From Glandiceps talaboti (lineage: Eukaryota; Hemichordata; Enteropneusta; Spengelidae), in contig NC_135549.1 of assembly GCF_964340395.1 (NCBI RefSeq), positions 15,715,842-15,779,841 on the forward strand: a stretch of 64,000 nt of DNA, in the 5' to 3' direction. The notes under the pieces are model-generated. The model did not search any database and had not been told where the DNA came from. It was given only the letters and a program-made list of their open reading frames with translations. Positions 1 to 12,500 of this stretch are shown here, in pieces (positions within the stretch are counted from its first letter, which is position 1; each line of letters opens with the position of its first letter). The position numbers were made by a program, and so were the translations under genes.

Positions 1-2660
1 ATTGAGCAGTGGATTGCAGCCGACACGGTAAGCAGTATATATATAGTGTGATGTGTAAACTGAGTTTGACACAGAAGTTGGGATCTATGTCGGATTCGAC
101 CCAGGGACTCCTAGTGTACAATATTTGCAAGATGTACGCCCTTAATTAATTGATGGACACTGAAAGAGAAGGCTACACCTGCGGAATTTATTTTAGGAAT
201 TATTGGGAAGATATTTCAAACATCAGAAGTCTGACAACGGTATGACACCCACATCCAACTTCTTGGAAGCACGAAATATTGATTCCCTCTTCACAAAGAA
301 ATTACGATTATATTAGGATTTAGGCATTACTTTCTAAAATTATATATAAATCACCATAAAACACCATTGCTACCACAACTACCGCTATACAGACATTTCA
401 CTAAGTTAACTCCCTTTTATAATAGATATCTTAATAATTTCTTCTTAACAAGACGTCAATATCGTGCATAATGTTTATCAATAAAGTGACAGTAAACAAA
501 TATCTTGCTTGTGGATATCTAAGACTCACTTAATATCACTTATAGTTGTAAAATTAATGTAAATTAAAGTAACGTATTTACCCACTGTTTTTATCCACAG
601 CCTGCTTCACTAGTCATTCATACTGCGAACAAAAGTCTAACTCAAATTAGATACACAGGTGTTATTCACGCGCATTGGAAAATTGAGGGGGAAATCACTG
701 CTAATCTTGAAGGTATTGTGAATGTTTTTGAGATTTTTTCGTAGACTTTTCGACTCTGTGAGATGCAACCATGGTGTTGTTCATTGTTGCTATGGGGGGG
801 GGGGGGTGTTTAATGATTCAGGAGTTCATCTTTGAGCTATATGAATAAGGAAATGTTTGAAAAATGTACTAACTTACAATTATATTTCTCACCGAACAGC
901 AGGGGTTCATTTAGGACAGAAACTATTTGTTACTCTATCATGCGACATCGGAGCAGCTCATCTCAACCTAGAATTAGAGAGTTATCCCATATACGTAGAA
1001 ACTCCGTCTTTCATTTTCTCCTGGAATGAGCTTGAGTCAAACGGAAACAAATTCGTAAAGATTGGAGAAAAAGCAAATGCAGCGCTTACACTTTCATTGC
1101 CAGCTGTTACATTAGACTACTGGACAGTAGAGATTCATGCACCACTGGACACTTGCAATAACAGTGTAGCCATGACCATCACAGATGCTAGTGTTGTACG
1201 TGTCGGTGATAATATTCCATGTGATTCGAACTGCGAAACTGGTATAAATGACGGTTGGACTTATACGTCTAGTTTAAGCACTCACGAGCTTGACTTTGCA
1301 TCAACGACAGTTAGCCAACCTTTCGAGATCATCAACGGAAATGTGGCTAACATTAATAACCGAATGGAATTCAATGTCGAACTGAGAATGGAAGATGCTC
1401 CATGCCTCATCAACGGGTCTTTATTTTGGATCACTGTTGGAATATCGTTTGAAGACGATCTAATTTTGGTTGGACAGATACCTGTTTACGCAATCGTTGA
1501 ACAATATCGTTGGCCCTCTCTTCATCTCGAATATGAAATCATGCCAATGATGCCGACACTGCACCAGGGGTAAGTGTTATACAGTTTGATACTGCCATAC
1601 AGTTACCTCACATAATTGTGTTTGTACCAGTCTGGAAAACTCAACTGTTATTATAAATTGGGTTCAATATATGCCTCATCAATGTATGACTTAAACTCAT
1701 GTCTTCAATTTGAGATTTGGCCAATTAATAAAACAAACTGGCATGTTGTGTTTCCAGTGACCCGACCGGCCCTAGTCTAAGCCGTGGACCCTAAACAATT
1801 TTCTGGTATTCAAAGACAAGGTAAAATGGCGAGACGTCCACTGCTATTTCCGTGTAAATGTTCTTGACAAAGTTTCTTTGGCAATTCTTTTTTAATCAAT
1901 TCCAAAGAAATCAATTCTTTTAAAAATGTTACTTAAATTTATATGATACAGTGTTTATGTTGTGTTTATCTACTTCAAATTTGATTGTCTTCTTTTACTT
2001 GTATTACACCTCATTAAACTATCACAGAAGTATTGTGACCAAGAAGTATCTTGTCTTAAGGTCGAAGCAATTGCTCAACAACAACAAAAGGAAAATACAT
2101 ATAATAAAACTCCGACCTACCTACCCTATATTCTGAAGTCATGTTATCAGAAACAATTAATATTGAAACAGATTGATATTGAAACAGATTGGCACACTAA
2201 AAATGTATCTTCTACGGAACAAATCTAACGGAAACAAAAACAGCAATGTAGGATGAATGAATTGAAGAAACAAAACTAAGTCGAAGACTTTTATTGTTTT
2301 TTTTCAATGAGAGAGTTATTAATAAACACTTTTTTTTCCGCAGTGACGTGGTTGAAATTTGTATCCAAGTAAAACATTATTATGAACTATCAAATGCGTA
2401 TGCTTGGAATACATCACTTAATTTTATATCTACACCATTCGTGAAATTTAGAAATCTGACACGAAGGAATGCCAATACTTCAGAGTCCTTCCCGGATGTC
2501 CTACAAGGAGCTACGTTAACAGAGTTTGTAGTAAGTGGTCAACACTTAGAAGTGACGAGCATTATAATCGTCTACACACTTGAACATAGGTTGATGACTT
2601 GTATTAAACATCTATTAGTTGCATATTTTAAAATGTATCACTATACGACCAGAAGTACTG

Positions 2661-2745
<85 letters not shown>

Positions 2746-5700
2746 CATGATTTAGATAAACAATATGAGCACATGTTCATTATGTACATCATATAGTCTA
2801 GAGCCAAACGTCCACACGTACACTGGTATAGAGTCATGTTCACCATGTAGATCATACAGTCTAGAGTCTTCAAAAGTGAAGAGTCATTCCAGAGAAGAAT
2901 TCTAGAACTAGAAAAGTCTCAGTATAACCAGATTTAAACTGAATGCCTTCCGTAGGAGCAAAGTCTTTCGATTTTCATTCCTACACACAATGATTGTTGG
3001 AATGCAAAATAACATGTTGCAATAACGCCATCTGTTTTGATTAATCATCTTCACATTCTACAAACCTGTCGAGATTGTTTATTGCATCTACAGATTGGAA
3101 AAATTACCTTTTCAAGAAATGTCTACTTTTGCCTTGAGCTTGTCATCGATCCTGGACGACAAAGGGAAAATGGAACACACACCTTCGTTGGGGCTCTTGA
3201 AGTATTGTATTCATCATATGACGGACTGAGACTCTCAATTCCTTTATTACAGATCATACTGGAGTATGTTTCTGAGGGTAGGGAGAACATTGTATTTTAA
3301 TATCACAGACCAATTTCTCGTATTTTAAATATTGAGAAGACAATGTCGTTGATATTAAACATCTGAAATAAATTCTTACATGATAGAATAATGCCATTAA
3401 GGTATACCTCTTATAGCCACCTCTTTGATAACGTTTTAACTACACAACATAACACAACACAACGCGTATGATTTGATTATTTAATCCAGAAATTATATTC
3501 AGTTATAAACATTTTTTGATGTGGAAAACTATGGTGTTTATTGTACTAGCTACATTAACCATATAGACCGAGCTGATGCCCATTCCACCATTTACATTTA
3601 TGCTAATAAGCACCAGGTCCTGCATGTGAGTTTTCTGCACTTTGGTATAGTAATCGTAATATAACCAACACTACTGGTGTGGAGCTGGTAATACTAATAT
3701 TATTTAACATATTTTTTCAACGCATTGTAGATATCGTTAACACGCAAGAAACATTAACAACTGATACAGGTAAGATGTCTACGAAGAGAGTTCACTTTTA
3801 ATATCACGTGTAGTTTATAGTAATGATGTAATAAAGGTATTACTGATATCAAGTTTGGCTTCTTCAGGTAATTTCCCTTTATTCATATCCAAAATAATTT
3901 GTAAAATTCAGCTACACATTTTCTGGGAGCATAACTGTATATTTTGTATGAAATCATACCATTAATTGCTTTACACGCCTCCGCTCCGCCCCCTCGAAGT
4001 TAATAATTCTTTTTTGTTCATTCTATAAAACAGATGGTAACATTACATCGCAGGGTGTACTAATGTCTGATACAGGTAAGATTTACGTAAAATTAAATTT
4101 AAAAGTGTTTTTCACTTTTTTAAGAAAACGTTTAATTGTCAAATTCAATGTTATATAAACAAGACATATACCAAGTGTGTTGATGAAACCATTGTAAGAG
4201 TGTGTCATTTAGTTTATCTAACTTCTTGTACTAAACTCTCATACTTGTTTATACTATGTTTGAGTCATTTATCAGAATACAACTATAATTGTTAAAGCAG
4301 TAATTCCCTTTCTCTGGCTTTTACATTACGTATTTATTCACACACCTTTAGGAAAATGTGACTTCTAAAAGTGATAGACAACTTACAGAGGCTGTAAAAG
4401 GAAGATGTTCGTCCATAGTGATTCACTAACATACTAACTAATTCTATAAATCTTTAATTAAAATATAACATCTTATTGTCCTTCAATCAAATACTTTACA
4501 AACAGTGCTATCACCAGGCAGCCTTCTAGTGTTTGATGAAGATGGGCTAATGTACGTATGTGCCCCAACAAACAGAAAAGGGTAATGAATGCTATCACAA
4601 AGCTATCACAAATATCAAGATTACAAATTTTGAAGTAATGTGATGTTTCATGACATAAGATTAACGACGTTCATCATGTCTTGAATACTGTCACTGAAGA
4701 GTTTTATTTCATGCCAAGTAAAATCCTTTTATCCATATGATTACATGGACCTTGGTTCAAGTAAAACGTCATGGTTATATTCACGATTTAACAAAAAAAA
4801 ACATTCAAAATATATTTTAAACGATAGCTATTTTTCAATTTCCCCGAAAGCTATGGTAAATGCGTGGTTGGCATTACAGGTGGCAGGTGGCTCGGTGAGT
4901 ATGAATTGGCAATACATTTGCAATCAAAACATTCATAAATATCACATTTGTTAAATGCACTTTCGCTGGAGACAGATTAAACACGTCTTGACGCCAAAAC
5001 CTATACGATTGCCGACATTAATATTACTGATCATAGTATCGAGGCAATGTACACATATACGCATTAGTCAGTTTGGTGATAGCTTTATTCCATGAGTTTG
5101 ACACTTAATAACAGATACAAAATATCGGTTGTGTGGGTTTTACATGACATCATTGTTCTGTACAATCATATTTTTATAATGTTAAATTACAGGATATAGT
5201 CGTTTTGTTCACCGCTTACTTGGATTGGACGCTGTAAGTGGTAAACTGTATGGTACTGGATACACTCAAAGCTATAGTGATGACACCTCTGGGTACATTG
5301 AAAGCAATGACAATGGCACAACATGGATTTATATACCTTTGGAGCAAAAGACAAACTTATCAAATTATTCGAACTTTGCGTCGTCCTCTCCGCTGGATGG
5401 TGAGAAACAATATGATATATACTTTCGGTTGCTGTCAATTTTTCCATCAACAAATTAAATGTACATAAATCAAACAAAATTTCAAGCAGTTACATTTGTT
5501 TGAAAACTATCATACAAGCGATAGCGATGTATTTTACCGTTTTTTATATGAACGAGCAAGTGTTTAGGTTCTAAACTTTATTATAAATGACACATGTTTA
5601 AAAAATTCTCGCTTTTTTATCAATTCATCAGCTGCATGGCAGTACATAAAATTGGCAACGACTGCGAGTTATATCCAGAAAGAAGAACGTCCGCAGACCC

Positions 5701-8382
5701 TCCAGTCCAGCTATGCATGTAAGGTGACTTTACCAGGTATAGACGATTGGTGGAGAATTGACTTGGGAGATAATTTCGAAGTCCATAAGCTAAGGGTATC
5801 GGGGAATAACTCCAGTAAGTCAATTCTCACTTACTCAGTAGTTGAGACACAAGAACGTTGTCTAATGATGTTGAATGCCAGCGTCGTTGCATGAAGGCAA
5901 TCTTAATTCGGTATAATATCCCATGTCATAACTCGACTATGGAAAGGTTATAATCGGCTTATGATGCTGAAAAGCAGTTGTTAATATACACTTATGTATG
6001 TAATATGACGTCTACTAGTGGCCGAATGGGCTAGGTCAGGCACATTTTCTTCTTTATAATAGTCAAAGCACATACATCACCGATAAGACTTCCGTGCTGT
6101 ATGAATATTGCCCTAGGGAAAATAGAACATGACTAGTGTCCCATTATGGCAAAATGGAGTCACTATTGTACACATATTGACCGGCCATGAGGGCGACAGC
6201 ATACGTCTGTTTCCCTCGAGGGCCTGTTGATCACCCCCAAAACAATCCAAGGCCCTTGGGGAAATAGGTTGGGTTTGGGTGATCAACGGGCCTGAGGAGG
6301 AACCGATGTATGGCCTCGCCAGAATAAGGCCAATCAACATGTGTTTTCTAAATCATTAAAAACATCGTCATTAAAAAAGTGACATATGTCACATAATATG
6401 TACATTTTGAAGTCCGTATATGATAGAAATCATTGACTTCTTTGGATACAGTTCACTATCAGTGCATCACACTTCTGCATAGAATTTACAAAGCAACCTA
6501 CACAACTCCTTTGGGTTTTGATCGACCATGGAAGTATAACCCGCAACCAAGTCAAGGATAGTCCCAACCGCCACACAGTATTTCCCGAAAAATATCAACT
6601 AAGCCCTTGATATTAGTTTTTGTACGTGTCGAGTCCTTCTCTGAAACAGGGGCGGCAAGTTCTTCTTCAGATAATTGCAAAAGTTTGAATTTTCTTCTAG
6701 AGTATGTTCGCAACTCATAACTGAGGAAGCCATGTCATCTGCCGTAAAATACCAGTGAGCGCACGCGGAATGACGTCACAGGGCAATAGTTTTCGAACTA
6801 TTGCCTCCTCGATGGAGAGTAGGGCAATATTTCGAAAACTATTGACTGGAGATGTCATTTCGCGTGCAACAGCATTAAAATGCGCAATACCACGTGACCA
6901 CGTATCGACGAATCACAATGCAACAAATGCACGAGATTTGTTATACCACGTAATACGATCTAAGTCAATCACTGAAGACTATACGAAAAACGATGTGTTC
7001 TAAAATGTATCATTGAATCAAAACTATACGTTTGGTTACTGACTCGGACATATCTGCTGTGTTTATTTGAATGAATAAGATCTATACACATCCTTTATCA
7101 TCTAGGAGATTGGCTATTACATTCTCATGCAACTGTGATGACGGGTAAAGCATGTGGAAAACCTGTACAAGTGGAAGAATTCACCCTGCCTGAAATCATC
7201 CGTCAGTGTGATGGCGATGATGGAATCACTGGTCGCTACATCTCAGCACAACTGACCGGTCAGACAACATGTTTAAACTTTTGCGAATTGGAAGCATATG
7301 CAGGTAATGATGGCCTTGTCTGTGTAAATAAAAGAGTTACACACTCTCTAAAAAATACTTCTATCTCGATAAATCATTTTATGCGTGCGTGTAAGCATAT
7401 TGATATGAAGAATTGACTATACCTATCGCATTTGTTTTTAGAATTAAATGGTGACCTGACAAACGTAGCTTTTGAACGACCTACAACCCATAGCAGCAAG
7501 ATTGCAAACATGGGAAGAGGAGGTAAAGCTGTTGACGGCAAGAAGAGTCCAGATTTTTACACTTACAGCTGTGTTCATACAGCAAATGAATTTGAACCCT
7601 ATGTCCTTATAGATCTGGGAACAGCATACAAAATCCTCGAAGTCAACATCACAAATCGTTTAGACATGGAAGGTAAGGGTTGCATACAATCATACAAATT
7701 GACTGTGGATTTCATTCTTAATTTGAGTAGACGTTTTCTTAGAATGAAGGTGTTACTGTGGACGACTATAAAATATGAATATTGATAGAGTAACTTTAGT
7801 AAAAAAAAAAAGTCTAGTAAAGGCTGACAGCATTGTCTTATCACTATCTAATGTAATTCAGATAAATTGTTTTCCAGAAAAACGTATCTATAACTTTGAA
7901 GCTGTAATAGGAGACTATGCTAGTGGTATCTGCAGTCCAGAACCTGTCGGTACAGACTACGTGGACTTTGACTGTGGTGACGGTGGTATTAGGGGACGTA
8001 TCATAACACTCCAGCACCCTGCTGGTACGTTGCCGACAGAAGTATGCGAAGTACACGTATACACTAAAGGTAATGGTGTGTTGTTTGCGTTCTTATTGGG
8101 ATATCAGTAGTGATGAGGTGTAAATGTACTTTCTTTCAGCTTCCCCAGATGTTATCTCTTGTACATGCCTACAATGTATACAAGCCCCTGTAAAACTATT
8201 CATATATTAATACGAACCAATACTTAGAGGATCATATCTTAATGGTCCCCATGATTTAGTCAAAATTATAATATGTTTACTTTTGCCTAAACTAGTAAAC
8301 TCTTCTTATTGTTTTCATTTCAGTCAAAGCCAGTGGTAATTCTATTGAAGCAGGTGGATCGACTGTTTGTCTGTGGTCGTAA
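1..8382 (+). CDS. Gene A: secreted multidomain F-type lectin-like protein (5' part missing)
   Basis: Exons: 1-27, 601-712, 900-1569, 2344-2530, 3094-3277, 3731-3769, 4034-4075, 4506-4581, 4851-4894, 5193-5399, 5632-5814, 7106-7303, 7442-7672, 7878-8069 and 8324-8382 (stop TAA). They total 2451 nt, or 816 codons plus stop. Every junction has GT/AG and matching phase. By comparison with genes B and C, the signal peptide exon, the second exon and the first 42 nt of exon 3 lie left of the window, so the full protein should be about 900 residues. Order of parts: beta-sandwich-like modules (900-3277), two tiny linker exons, an Asp-box block (4506-5399), F-type lectin-like domain 1 (5632-7303), F-type lectin-like domain 2 (7442-8069) and a short tail ending CLWS. 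Introns over 300 nt (28-600, 1570-2343, 2531-3093, 3278-3730, 4076-4505, 5815-7105) hold only repeats listed separately. Domain assignment is by motif; fucose binding is inferred. Confidence 0.88.
794..806 (+). repeat. Poly-G run (13)
   Basis: Thirteen consecutive G in a gene A intron. Similar runs occur at 26050-26067, 26918-26930 and 31253-31265. Confidence 0.9.
900..1569 (+). other. Gene A large exon: beta-sandwich-like module, 223 residues
   Basis: A phase 1-2 exon, nearly identical in length to those of genes B (667 nt) and C (670 nt). It opens with a G-Q-x-L-x-V-x-L strand pattern and a Cys, then a patch of about 40 residues (KFVKIGEKANAALTLSLP) conserved in all copies. Next come a predicted strand with W-T-V-E-I, an NSVAMTIT patch and the invariant Cys pair in NIPCDSNC. 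A second half follows with an F-E-I-I-N-G-N-V-A-x-x-N-N strand, the layout seen in DUF11-type repeats (F-x-h-G-x-h-x-N). Several N-glycosylation sequons fit an extracellular protein. The fold is inferred from the pattern; I do not recognise a specific named family. Confidence 0.7.
2344..3277 (+). other. Gene A exons 6-7: DUF11-like beta-sandwich module
   Basis: Exons 2344-2530 and 3094-3277 join in phase 0 and together make one module of about 123 residues. The pattern is E-I-C-I-Q-V-K-H, then S-N-A-Y-A-W-N-T-S, then F-I-S-T-P-F-V-K-F, and after the junction I-G-K-I-T-F and an F-C-L-E-L-V-I-D strand ending in F-V-G-A-L-E-V-L-Y-S-S. Exon sizes (187 and 184 nt) are the same in gene B. This looks like the repeat seen in animal integrin-type and DUF11-type beta sandwiches, but the family call is tentative. 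Confidence 0.6.
2662..2742. repeat. AT microsatellite
   Basis: About 40 AT units in the intron after gene A exon 6. Confidence 0.95.
3731..4075 (+). other. Gene A duplicated micro-exons 8a and 8b
   Basis: Two symmetric phase 1-1 exons, 3731-3769 (39 nt) and 4034-4075 (42 nt), encode short Thr/Asn/Ser-rich linkers that both end in Ser/Thr-Asp-Thr. Both have the same 3' end (TGATACAG) followed by the same donor (GTAAGA), so they look like a recent tandem exon duplication. Gene B has a single 39-nt exon at this position and gene C has none. The linker probably joins the beta-sandwich part to the Asp-box part and may carry O-glycans. Confidence 0.65.
4506..5399 (+). other. Gene A exons 9-11: Asp-box block
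   Basis: Exons 4506-4581, 4851-4894 and 5193-5399. The product begins with a G-S-L-L-V-F-D-E-D-G-L strand and a Cys (MYVCAP), then GKC, then a strand-rich stretch containing ESNDNGTTW, a perfect Asp-box (S-x-D-x-G-x-T-W). Asp-boxes mark blade hairpins in sialidases and in sortilin-type propellers. Only one copy is present, so this is not a full propeller; it may be a small beta module of its own. The 44-nt middle exon is the same size in genes B and C. Confidence 0.65.
6187..6325. repeat. Imperfect foldback in a gene A intron
   Basis: TGTTGATCACCC (6225-6236) pairs with GGGTGATCAACG (6277-6288) except at one base, and both arms extend outward with GGCC-rich partial matches over about 50 bp. 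It is GC-rich compared with its surroundings, so probably a short transposon remnant. Confidence 0.5.
6782..6805. repeat. Short hairpin with TTCG loop
   Basis: GGCAATAGTT and AACTATTGCC are perfect 10-bp arms around TTCG. A partial third copy (GGCAATA ... CTATTG) follows at 6814-6844. Confidence 0.55.
7442..8069 (+). other. Gene A F-type lectin domain 2 (fucose-site signature largely kept)
   Basis: Exons 7442-7672 and 7878-8069, both phase 1-1. The first has L-T-N-V-A, A-V-D-G, S-C-V-H-T and V-L-I-D-L-G. The His in CVHT is followed after 26 residues by Arg in N-I-T-N-R, and then R-L-D. This matches the H-x26-R-x-D part of the F-type lectin fucose site; the final basic residue is shifted by one. 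The second exon has D-C-G-D-G-G-I-R-G-R, a GRIITLQHP strand and the closing VCEVHVY. Fucose-type binding is inferred from the motif. Confidence 0.82.
8324..8382 (+). other. Gene A last coding exon with terminal C-L-W-S
   Basis: A 59-nt exon entered in phase 1 that ends in TAA. The corresponding last exons of genes B and C are also exactly 59 nt. All three keep a terminal Cys-x-Trp, with a variable linker before it. The Cys could pair with another subunit or sit against the lectin domain. Confidence 0.8.
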
Positions 8383-8410
8383 AAAGCAACAGAGTTATAA
8401 TAAGGTGAAG

Positions 8411-8440
8411 CTCAGACCATTAAATATTTAGTGGTCTGAG
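8411..8440 (+). other. Stem-loop in the gene A 3' UTR
   Basis: Perfect 9-bp inverted arms, CTCAGACCA (8411-8419) and TGGTCTGAG (8432-8440), with a 12-nt AT-rich loop, beginning 29 nt after the stop codon. It could form in the mRNA. No known regulatory element was recognised. Confidence 0.4.
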
Positions 8441-9340
8441 GGTGAAGGGACATGCACAATGTTTGCCGATACTTTCTTCATTCCCAATGAAGACAAGTTT
8501 AAATGTATTCTTTAAAGTTACTATTTCTGTCATGAAAACAAAAAGACAAAAGTAATTACCTTTAATCCTTCGATGACATTACATTTTTTAATGTGCCTGT
8601 CAATGGCATTCTGGTATTGATATTGCTGCTGAATTCTGAATTAACTACGTAGTACATGGGCATGTTTCCAAACAAAATACCTTGAGGTAAATGTCATTAT
8701 TCGATAGTCAAACTTTACGAGAAATGACACATTCTTAGTCATTTAGATATGACTCTTTCCTTTGGTGGACATGCAATAACACGGATCGAGTTACAAGCAT
8801 TCATTAAATTTATGATATTATGGTACAGTAACACATAACACATGTACATTGAAAAACACGACATATGGTCGTCTCTCTTTCTCAAACTGCGCTCCTAGAT
8901 TGTGGAATTCAATTCTTTGCTATTAGATACAAGGCAAGCCCAAAGCATGAACACTTTCAAGAAATACATGCAACTGAAGATACAAGTGTCCCAACAAGCC
9001 TTTTTTACCGTTTCACTCTTCTGATTCCTAAGAATTTCATCTTTGCCTAAATGCACTGGCTTTAATGGCAGAGTAGTCATTGGAACTCATAAGGTTTCAA
9101 CAACAACCTTAACAAGGTCTCTGATTTACACTCAAGAAAAAAGTGTTCATCACTAGAATTTTGACTGATGTCATGTTATCAGGAGATTCTGAAATGGCAT
9201 GATGTATTAACTCCTTATCTAATGGTAGGAATCATTACACTCGTCACTGTAATATCAATGATATACTACTAAAAAGACTTCTTACATTCAATGACAACAT
9301 CTAATTCTACATTATGCATCTTACGGGAGAGATGAATAGT

Positions 9341-9511
9341 TCAATGTAGGATAAAAAACCTAAATTCTTGTACTTTTGGGGTGGGAGGTTTGATCCATTT
9401 TAGTTCTCATCCTACAAAATCGATTTTGCTGTTAATGGATCTGTTGTACCCCTAAATACAAACATGTCATTTCTTTAAAAAATGTCAAATTTAGAAATGG
9501 AAGAATTTTTG
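9341..9511 (+). repeat. Dispersed repeat, copy near gene A
   Basis: Closely matches 52285-52458 in the same orientation, with an exact shared core including CATCCTACAAAATCGATTTT and GTACCCCTAAATACAAA. TGTAGGAT near its start and ATCCTACA inside can pair. Confidence 0.75.
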
Positions 9512-12500
9512 CTCAAATGCATGGCATTATTTTTAAAGTAAGATGTCAACAAAAGAACTATTTTTACTCATTACATACTGGCTTTATATTCATACCACAA
9601 CATACTGATTTGAAATTGATAGTGTGGTTTGAAGCAATTTTGGCCAATTTAGTGAAAACGGGGTGGGGGTCTGAGCCATAAGTATAAGAATTTATTTTTT
9701 TGAACTATTGATCTCGCCCTTAGTACTGTATGCGCACATATATATATAGGTCATTAACCTTGATTTCATTGTGGATTTACTGTGGGTACTGATTTGTGAC
9801 ATTACTACCCATACAGTCATAATTTTACAAAGTGTTCATGAAATGTACAATGCAATCAGTCCACTGTCGTAAGTTAATTAGTTAGTTAGTTAAAAGGGTT
9901 ATGAATGAGGACTACTGCATCATTTAATTACATCTCGCTAACAATGAACATACATAAAATCGGTTTGTAATCTTTGACGTGTTTCGATTACTGCCTGCCA
10001 ACACGGCAGTGTAAACAACAGCGGATAAAAGAACAAGACTAGGGTGAAGGACAGTATAACATTTACATTTATGTGTGTTTGATCTTTCTACTCAAAAGCA
10101 GGAAATTAACTTCTTTTGCAGCATACAATTCATATCAACCGTTTTAGGGCATTTCAACCAATAGCAGTTACCAGACATACATTGAATCTAGTTCTCAATT
10201 CATTCACGACCAAATCGATGTCTTAATTTTCTTACATGCATTTTGCATGATACGTGTTTTAGCATTATATCATATTTATAACTTCTTTTAGTGGGCATCT
10301 ATGTTTTGTGTATATTGGCCATGAAATATGTGCTTTGCACCCAATTTTGAATCGAATAAAATAAAATATACTAAATGTAATTGCTTTCTTGTTTGTGTTT
10401 CTCTGACCTGTGTTATATATAAACTGCATATATATCAGGAGTTGTCCGAGTCTCTGGTTCTCTACCGACGCAAGTATGAGTAAGAATTTTGGTTGAGGCT
10501 TTTTCTAAAGATAATAAATCGTATTCCGCAAGATACAACTGTAAACTCTCAAAAAGATTTAGATTCACACAAATGAAATATATACTTTCCTTTTCTTTTT
10601 GTTTGCAACGTTTCCAATTATTCGATATAAATGCACCCAACTGTTCATTGCGAAAACATCAGATATGGCGACTGATATCCTTCCTTCCCGTTCAGTCAGT
10701 TGCTGCTACCTACAAATGGGGGTGGGGGTGATATTTGCCCATGTACGTGTATGGAAGACTAAAAGCATTCGGCACCATATGTTTTCCTTAGTGGCATATA
10801 TAGTCATAATCTACCAACTGTTGCGAATGTAAAGCTTTCTTGTATAATATAAAACCATATTATTATTATAAAGCTTTCTTTGTCCCCTATTGCTACTGTA
10901 ACAGTTCAACTTCATTCAAATTTCTGTTCGGATTCTCGACCCATTTTCCTATATAAATCTTGATAACCACTTGTTTGCCTAAATACTTGGCTGAATATAT
11001 GAGTAAGTCGGTTTGAAACAATTCCCATTTACACAGAGCGTTCCCAAAACTGCTTTCATCTAGACTATAGATAAGAGCGCCCTCAATGGACCAGTTAAGA
11101 TATAAGTTGTTTATAACGCTTGTTTCCAGGTATAATTAAATATTACTCTATTTCAACTACTTAGCTTATAATAATATTTGTCTACTTTGGAAATTCCCGA
11201 GAGATGTCATAGAATGGAGATTATCGCATTTGGTAAGTTGATTTCGAACAGATATTTGATCAATATCTCCTGGTGTCCTTACTTCCAATTGCCATGGCAT
11301 TCGTAGCCTGGCTAGTTTCAAGCAACCATTAGTTCGCCATATTTATTGAGGCCAGGTGTTGGATCTAATCCATTGATTTAACACCACATTTTTGTGGCAA
11401 ACTATATTTTAATGGAGGGGAAACTGTCGCTGAAAATTAAAATATCGAATCCAAAGTTATACTTCAACGATTTTTTGTATGTTTCTAAAGACGCTGTCGT
11501 GCAGCACTATTACGCAGTCCTCGTACCACTTCTGATACTTATTCTTGTTCATGTTAATTTTCTATACTGTACATAAATTAAACAGGATTCCATCAATTAA
11601 TGTGTCACGGCTATTCATGTTTATGCTGGTATTTGCGTAACTACATATAATATGTTTGCCTGTAAACACTTATGTGAAAACTCCCTGCTAACAGTTCTAG
11701 ACTTGGAAGAATTATTCTGATTTTAAAACAAACCAATAACTAATTATATAAGCATGCTTGAATAAGTTCGTATACATCACGATTGCAGACTAAATCCTCG
11801 AGGGCGCTGTCACAAATTCAATACTCATATTTTGCAGAAAATTATTGGTCAGGATAAAATTATGAATACTGATACATTGTTGGCAGACCAGAACAAATGA
11901 ATTTTCCTGGTAAGTCATATCGGTGGCATTTATATTATCGCAAAGAATGGCGGTATCCGATTATAAAATCGATAGAAATTTGGCTGGGTGTTTATGAAGT
12001 AATGTAACTTATGTTTGAGAGGAACCGGAGAATGTTAGTTATACTATCTGCGCACGTAAAACAACGTTAATCTAGGATAGACCGGGTGATAGAATCCATA
12101 ATGGCTAATCGTCTTGGCCCAGAGAGTCTGGAGATTGGCTCAGACTGATGTCGGAAATTCCGCTTGCCAGCATCACAGTCAAGTTATCAACTCAGAAAAA
12201 GCATATATTCAAGTTGTAGGAAGAACAGTCGGTATTCTTGACGACCGAGGCCAAGAAGTGGAAGACGCTTTACCACACAGAGAAAATATGTAGGTCTTAC
12301 TTTAGAACGTCTTGTCGACCAAGATCATTCCTAGGTACATGAACACGGCAGATCTAGAGCCTATTTGGGAAGACTGGTAATTTACATGATGTCGCAGTAT
12401 ATATATAGAACACGTTTAACATGTACATACAAATGTATTCCGTGGTGTTGAAGACGAAGAATACTCTCAAACATACAACACTACATGAACAAAATATCGA

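Larger units (their letters stand above)
5632..7303 (+). other. Gene A F-type lectin-like domain 1 (degenerate sugar site)
   Basis: Exons 5632-5814 and 7106-7303, both symmetric phase 1-1. The first holds the DDWWRIDLGD strand typical of the F-type lectin (FTP) fold. The second holds CGKPV, the I-x-x-Q-C turn, the GITGRYIS strand and the closing C-E-L-E-A-Y. The Cys-x-His pair and the Arg-x-Asp motif of fucose binders are absent here (the Cys is followed by Lys-Val), so this domain probably does not bind fucose in the classical way. Confidence 0.78.

Noticed and set aside
12150-12300. Coding-like patches around M-S-E-I-P-L and G-R-T-V-G-I-L-D-D
   Set aside because: The patches are in different frames, end in stops within about 25 codons and match no family I recognise.
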